Source of the DNA: Saccharicrinis sp. UBA6048 | Lineage (GTDB): Bacteria > Bacteroidota > Bacteroidia > Bacteroidales > Marinilabiliaceae | Assembly: GCA_002429115.1 (NCBI GenBank) | Contig: DIYS01000004.1 | Span: 1-8,547 of the forward strand | Direction of reading: 5' to 3' | Length of the DNA stretch: 8,547 nt | Part shown: piece after piece, positions 8,201 to 8,547 of the stretch | How positions within the stretch are numbered: position 1 is the first letter of the stretch | Layout: each line of letters begins with the position of its first letter | Made by a program: the position numbers and the translations under genes | Notes under the pieces: generated by a model | Seen by the model: the letters and a program-made list of their open reading frames with translations, nothing else | What the model was told of the DNA's origin: nothing | The model's database searches: none

Positions 8201-8449
8201 ATCGTTGGTGATTACGAAGGTACATTTGTTTCAACGGGCAGAACTTTGGCTGAAGTGATTAACTTACCAGCTACCATTCTATTTAAAATGTCGTTTATGA
8301 GTGGCATTTTAGACCATTCAGAAGGACCTGTTTCAAGCAGTATGATAAATGAATTTAATGGATTACTTGAAGAAGCCAGAACAGCTGACCAATCTTATCA
8401 GGCAAAGATAGAGCCAGCTTTAAAGAAGTTTAATAGTTCCATTCAATAA
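5252..8449 (+). CDS. Exported sortilin/BNR-repeat beta-propeller protein
   Basis: This 1065-residue protein has a signal peptide (MRKVVFLLVTLLIVTSVFAQ, cleavage around 19-21), then a double propeller of the VPS10/sortilin and BNR type over about 28-730. At least ten Asp-box motifs (Sx[DN]xGxxW-like) are visible: KTEDAGTYW (65), KTTDGGDNW (120), RTKDGGLTW (171), KSVDGGDTW (229), VSNDLGENW (280), MSKDGGLTW (326), KTTDEGLNW (518), ITKNGGQNW (585), KTSDYGQTW (641) and YSLNDGQSW (685). NGRGFWIMDDITPLRE (about 720-735) closes the propeller. Next come a Fn3-like sandwich (WDMR near 866, PPGEYQVRLTVDG near 889) and a helical tail (about 916-1065). Such proteins of about 1000 residues are frequent in Bacteroidota and are often labelled glycosyl hydrolase, but the Asp-box fold alone does not show catalysis. 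There is no clear type IX secretion sorting domain at the C-terminus. It is last in the operon with the porin. Its ligand or substrate is unknown. Confidence 0.85.
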   Translation: MRKVVFLLVTLLIVTSVFAQERPDHYDAMTWRFIGPMMGTRGSVVIGHPTEPNTFFHGAGNGLWKTEDAGTYWEPVGDADFNYGSIGAMEFSESNPNIAYVGLGEPQMRNNVSWGDGVYKTTDGGDNWTHVGLKEVKHISQVRVHPTNPNIVFVGGFGHAFGPNPERGVFRTKDGGLTWEKVLYKSDKAGVIDLVMNPSNPDELFAVMWEFERKAWGPKTGGPESGMWKSVDGGDTWTEITYNNGLPEKGRGRTGMTMSAADAKKVYALIDSETQPGLYVSNDLGENWKFVSDFFQIIGRPFYYSHIYASPHDANELWSPNNRMFMSKDGGLTWILDPGIKDDFHDIWICSKDPNRMIGSNDGGCQVSMTGGKTWSSQYTQKNAQFYRVNVDNDFPYNVYGSGQDILSYKVPSASRWGGISGYETTIIGNGEISNVIPNPDDLNIVYNISGGAPMGSGAPFTVNNIATGQNEVRSVYPVPLFGLNGYDLKYRFNWDLAYFVSPHDSKTIYLGGNVLFKTTDEGLNWEVISPDLTNDLKERQKITGTPWLSEYFGQEIYSTIKRMDESPVKQGIIWTGSDDGKIYITKNGGQNWEDISIKDKYLPKYSQVYEIEPSPHDAATAYVVFSNFNTYNDYKPYIYKTSDYGQTWTNLSAQFPLSEISRTIREDKVRKGLLFVGTETGVYYSLNDGQSWDKLKANLPAVPVVDMKIKDVDLVIATNGRGFWIMDDITPLREKSSKIDAKTVHLYSIPEHTRFGYNWWLDYVPGGDPGAKKNYFVQNMRPGLTYYELSFKQVNGERKRKFIDAGDPKPLGPTFYFKLNKEPKDITIEILSNDGKVLRNYNKADMMLNTGKDGDFNTGMNKFVWDMRINMLPRVPKRPPTAIMPIVPPGEYQVRLTVDGTVETQPFVIKMSPKENYTQEQAEAKFAFWMDMYEAAAKSTAKVIEALNTRDEALKKLDNYMSSGASSGKIKKAQAQADEITRIVGDYEGTFVSTGRTLAEVINLPATILFKMSFMSGILDHSEGPVSSSMINEFNGLLEEARTADQSYQAKIEPALKKFNSSIQ

Positions 8450-8465
8450 AACTAAAACTTAGCAG

Positions 8466-8515
8466 TGAGGGTGTCCAGAAACTATACTCGCTCATCGAGC
8501 GTAGTCGAGATCGAA
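8466..8515. repeat. REP-like palindromic intergenic repeat
   Basis: Just past the propeller gene, CGCTC (8489-8493) pairs with GAGCG (8497-8501) around a 3-base loop. It overlaps a second imperfect palindrome in which TCGA at 8495-8498 and again at 8505-8508 flanks GCGTAG. The phrase CGAGCGTAGTCGAGA resembles a palindromic repeat commonly seen between genes in Bacteroidota. The stem is short and lacks a T-run, so this is a poor intrinsic terminator. No other terminator is visible before the window ends. Confidence 0.5.
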
Positions 8516-8547
8516 TTTTATTATTACTGATTATCAACTAATAATCA

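Noticed and set aside
5252..8449. Calling the BNR protein a glycoside hydrolase (xyloglucanase-like)
   Set aside because: Only Asp-box propeller motifs are visible, and no catalytic acid pair of a GH family could be identified. That label usually spreads by fold similarity.
8469..8476. GGGTGTCC shared with the left-end units, as the far end of the same IS
   Set aside because: Only eight bases match, there is a single unit, the core does not follow, and ordinary host genes fill the space between.
1..8547. Defence system, retron, toxin-antitoxin pair or biosynthetic cluster
   Set aside because: No nuclease, reverse transcriptase, toxin partner or biosynthetic enzyme is present. The XRE remnant has no adjacent toxin-like frame.

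Overview
The window looks like a chromosomal fragment of a Bacteroidota bacterium (Bacteroidales/Marinilabiliales/Cytophagales-like). The grounds are a FecR protein with the Bacteroidota-type C-terminal domain (DUF4974), a large sortilin/BNR-repeat exported protein of the type common in that phylum, AT-rich intergenic DNA, weak Shine-Dalgarno sequences, and terminators of the AAAAGC...GCTTTT type. Nothing in the sequence fixes the genus.

Left end (1-917): a damaged region. Bases 1-115 are five tandem 23-bp units of two alternating types. They most likely form the terminal binding-site array of an insertion sequence, IS21-like, whose body lies off the left edge. This end sits inside a minus-strand lipoprotein gene that starts at 414, so that gene is cut after about 99 codons. 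Next comes the plus-strand wreck of a small XRE-type helix-turn-helix regulator (522-778), with two amber stops and a frameshift. A strong hairpin (846-880) closes the region.

Middle (918-2915): two minus-strand genes. One is a FecR-type membrane protein that lacks the usual cytoplasmic anti-sigma domain and has no sigma factor next to it. The other is a predicted outer-membrane beta-barrel protein. A double-hairpin REP-like repeat lies between them.

Right (3137-8449): three plus-strand genes with gaps of 32 and 46 bp, probably one operon. They encode a small, highly charged helical exported protein, an OprB-type carbohydrate porin, and a 1065-residue BNR/sortilin-type beta-propeller protein. 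All three are predicted to be exported, so the operon appears to serve the cell envelope. A link to uptake or processing of an extracellular polymer is inference only. The last 98 bases carry a second REP-like palindromic repeat.

I found no convincing new multi-gene system. The observations most worth checking are the IS-disrupted lipoprotein, the decayed XRE gene, the FecR protein without a sigma-binding domain, the possible ATA start of the helical protein, and the helical protein/porin/propeller operon.
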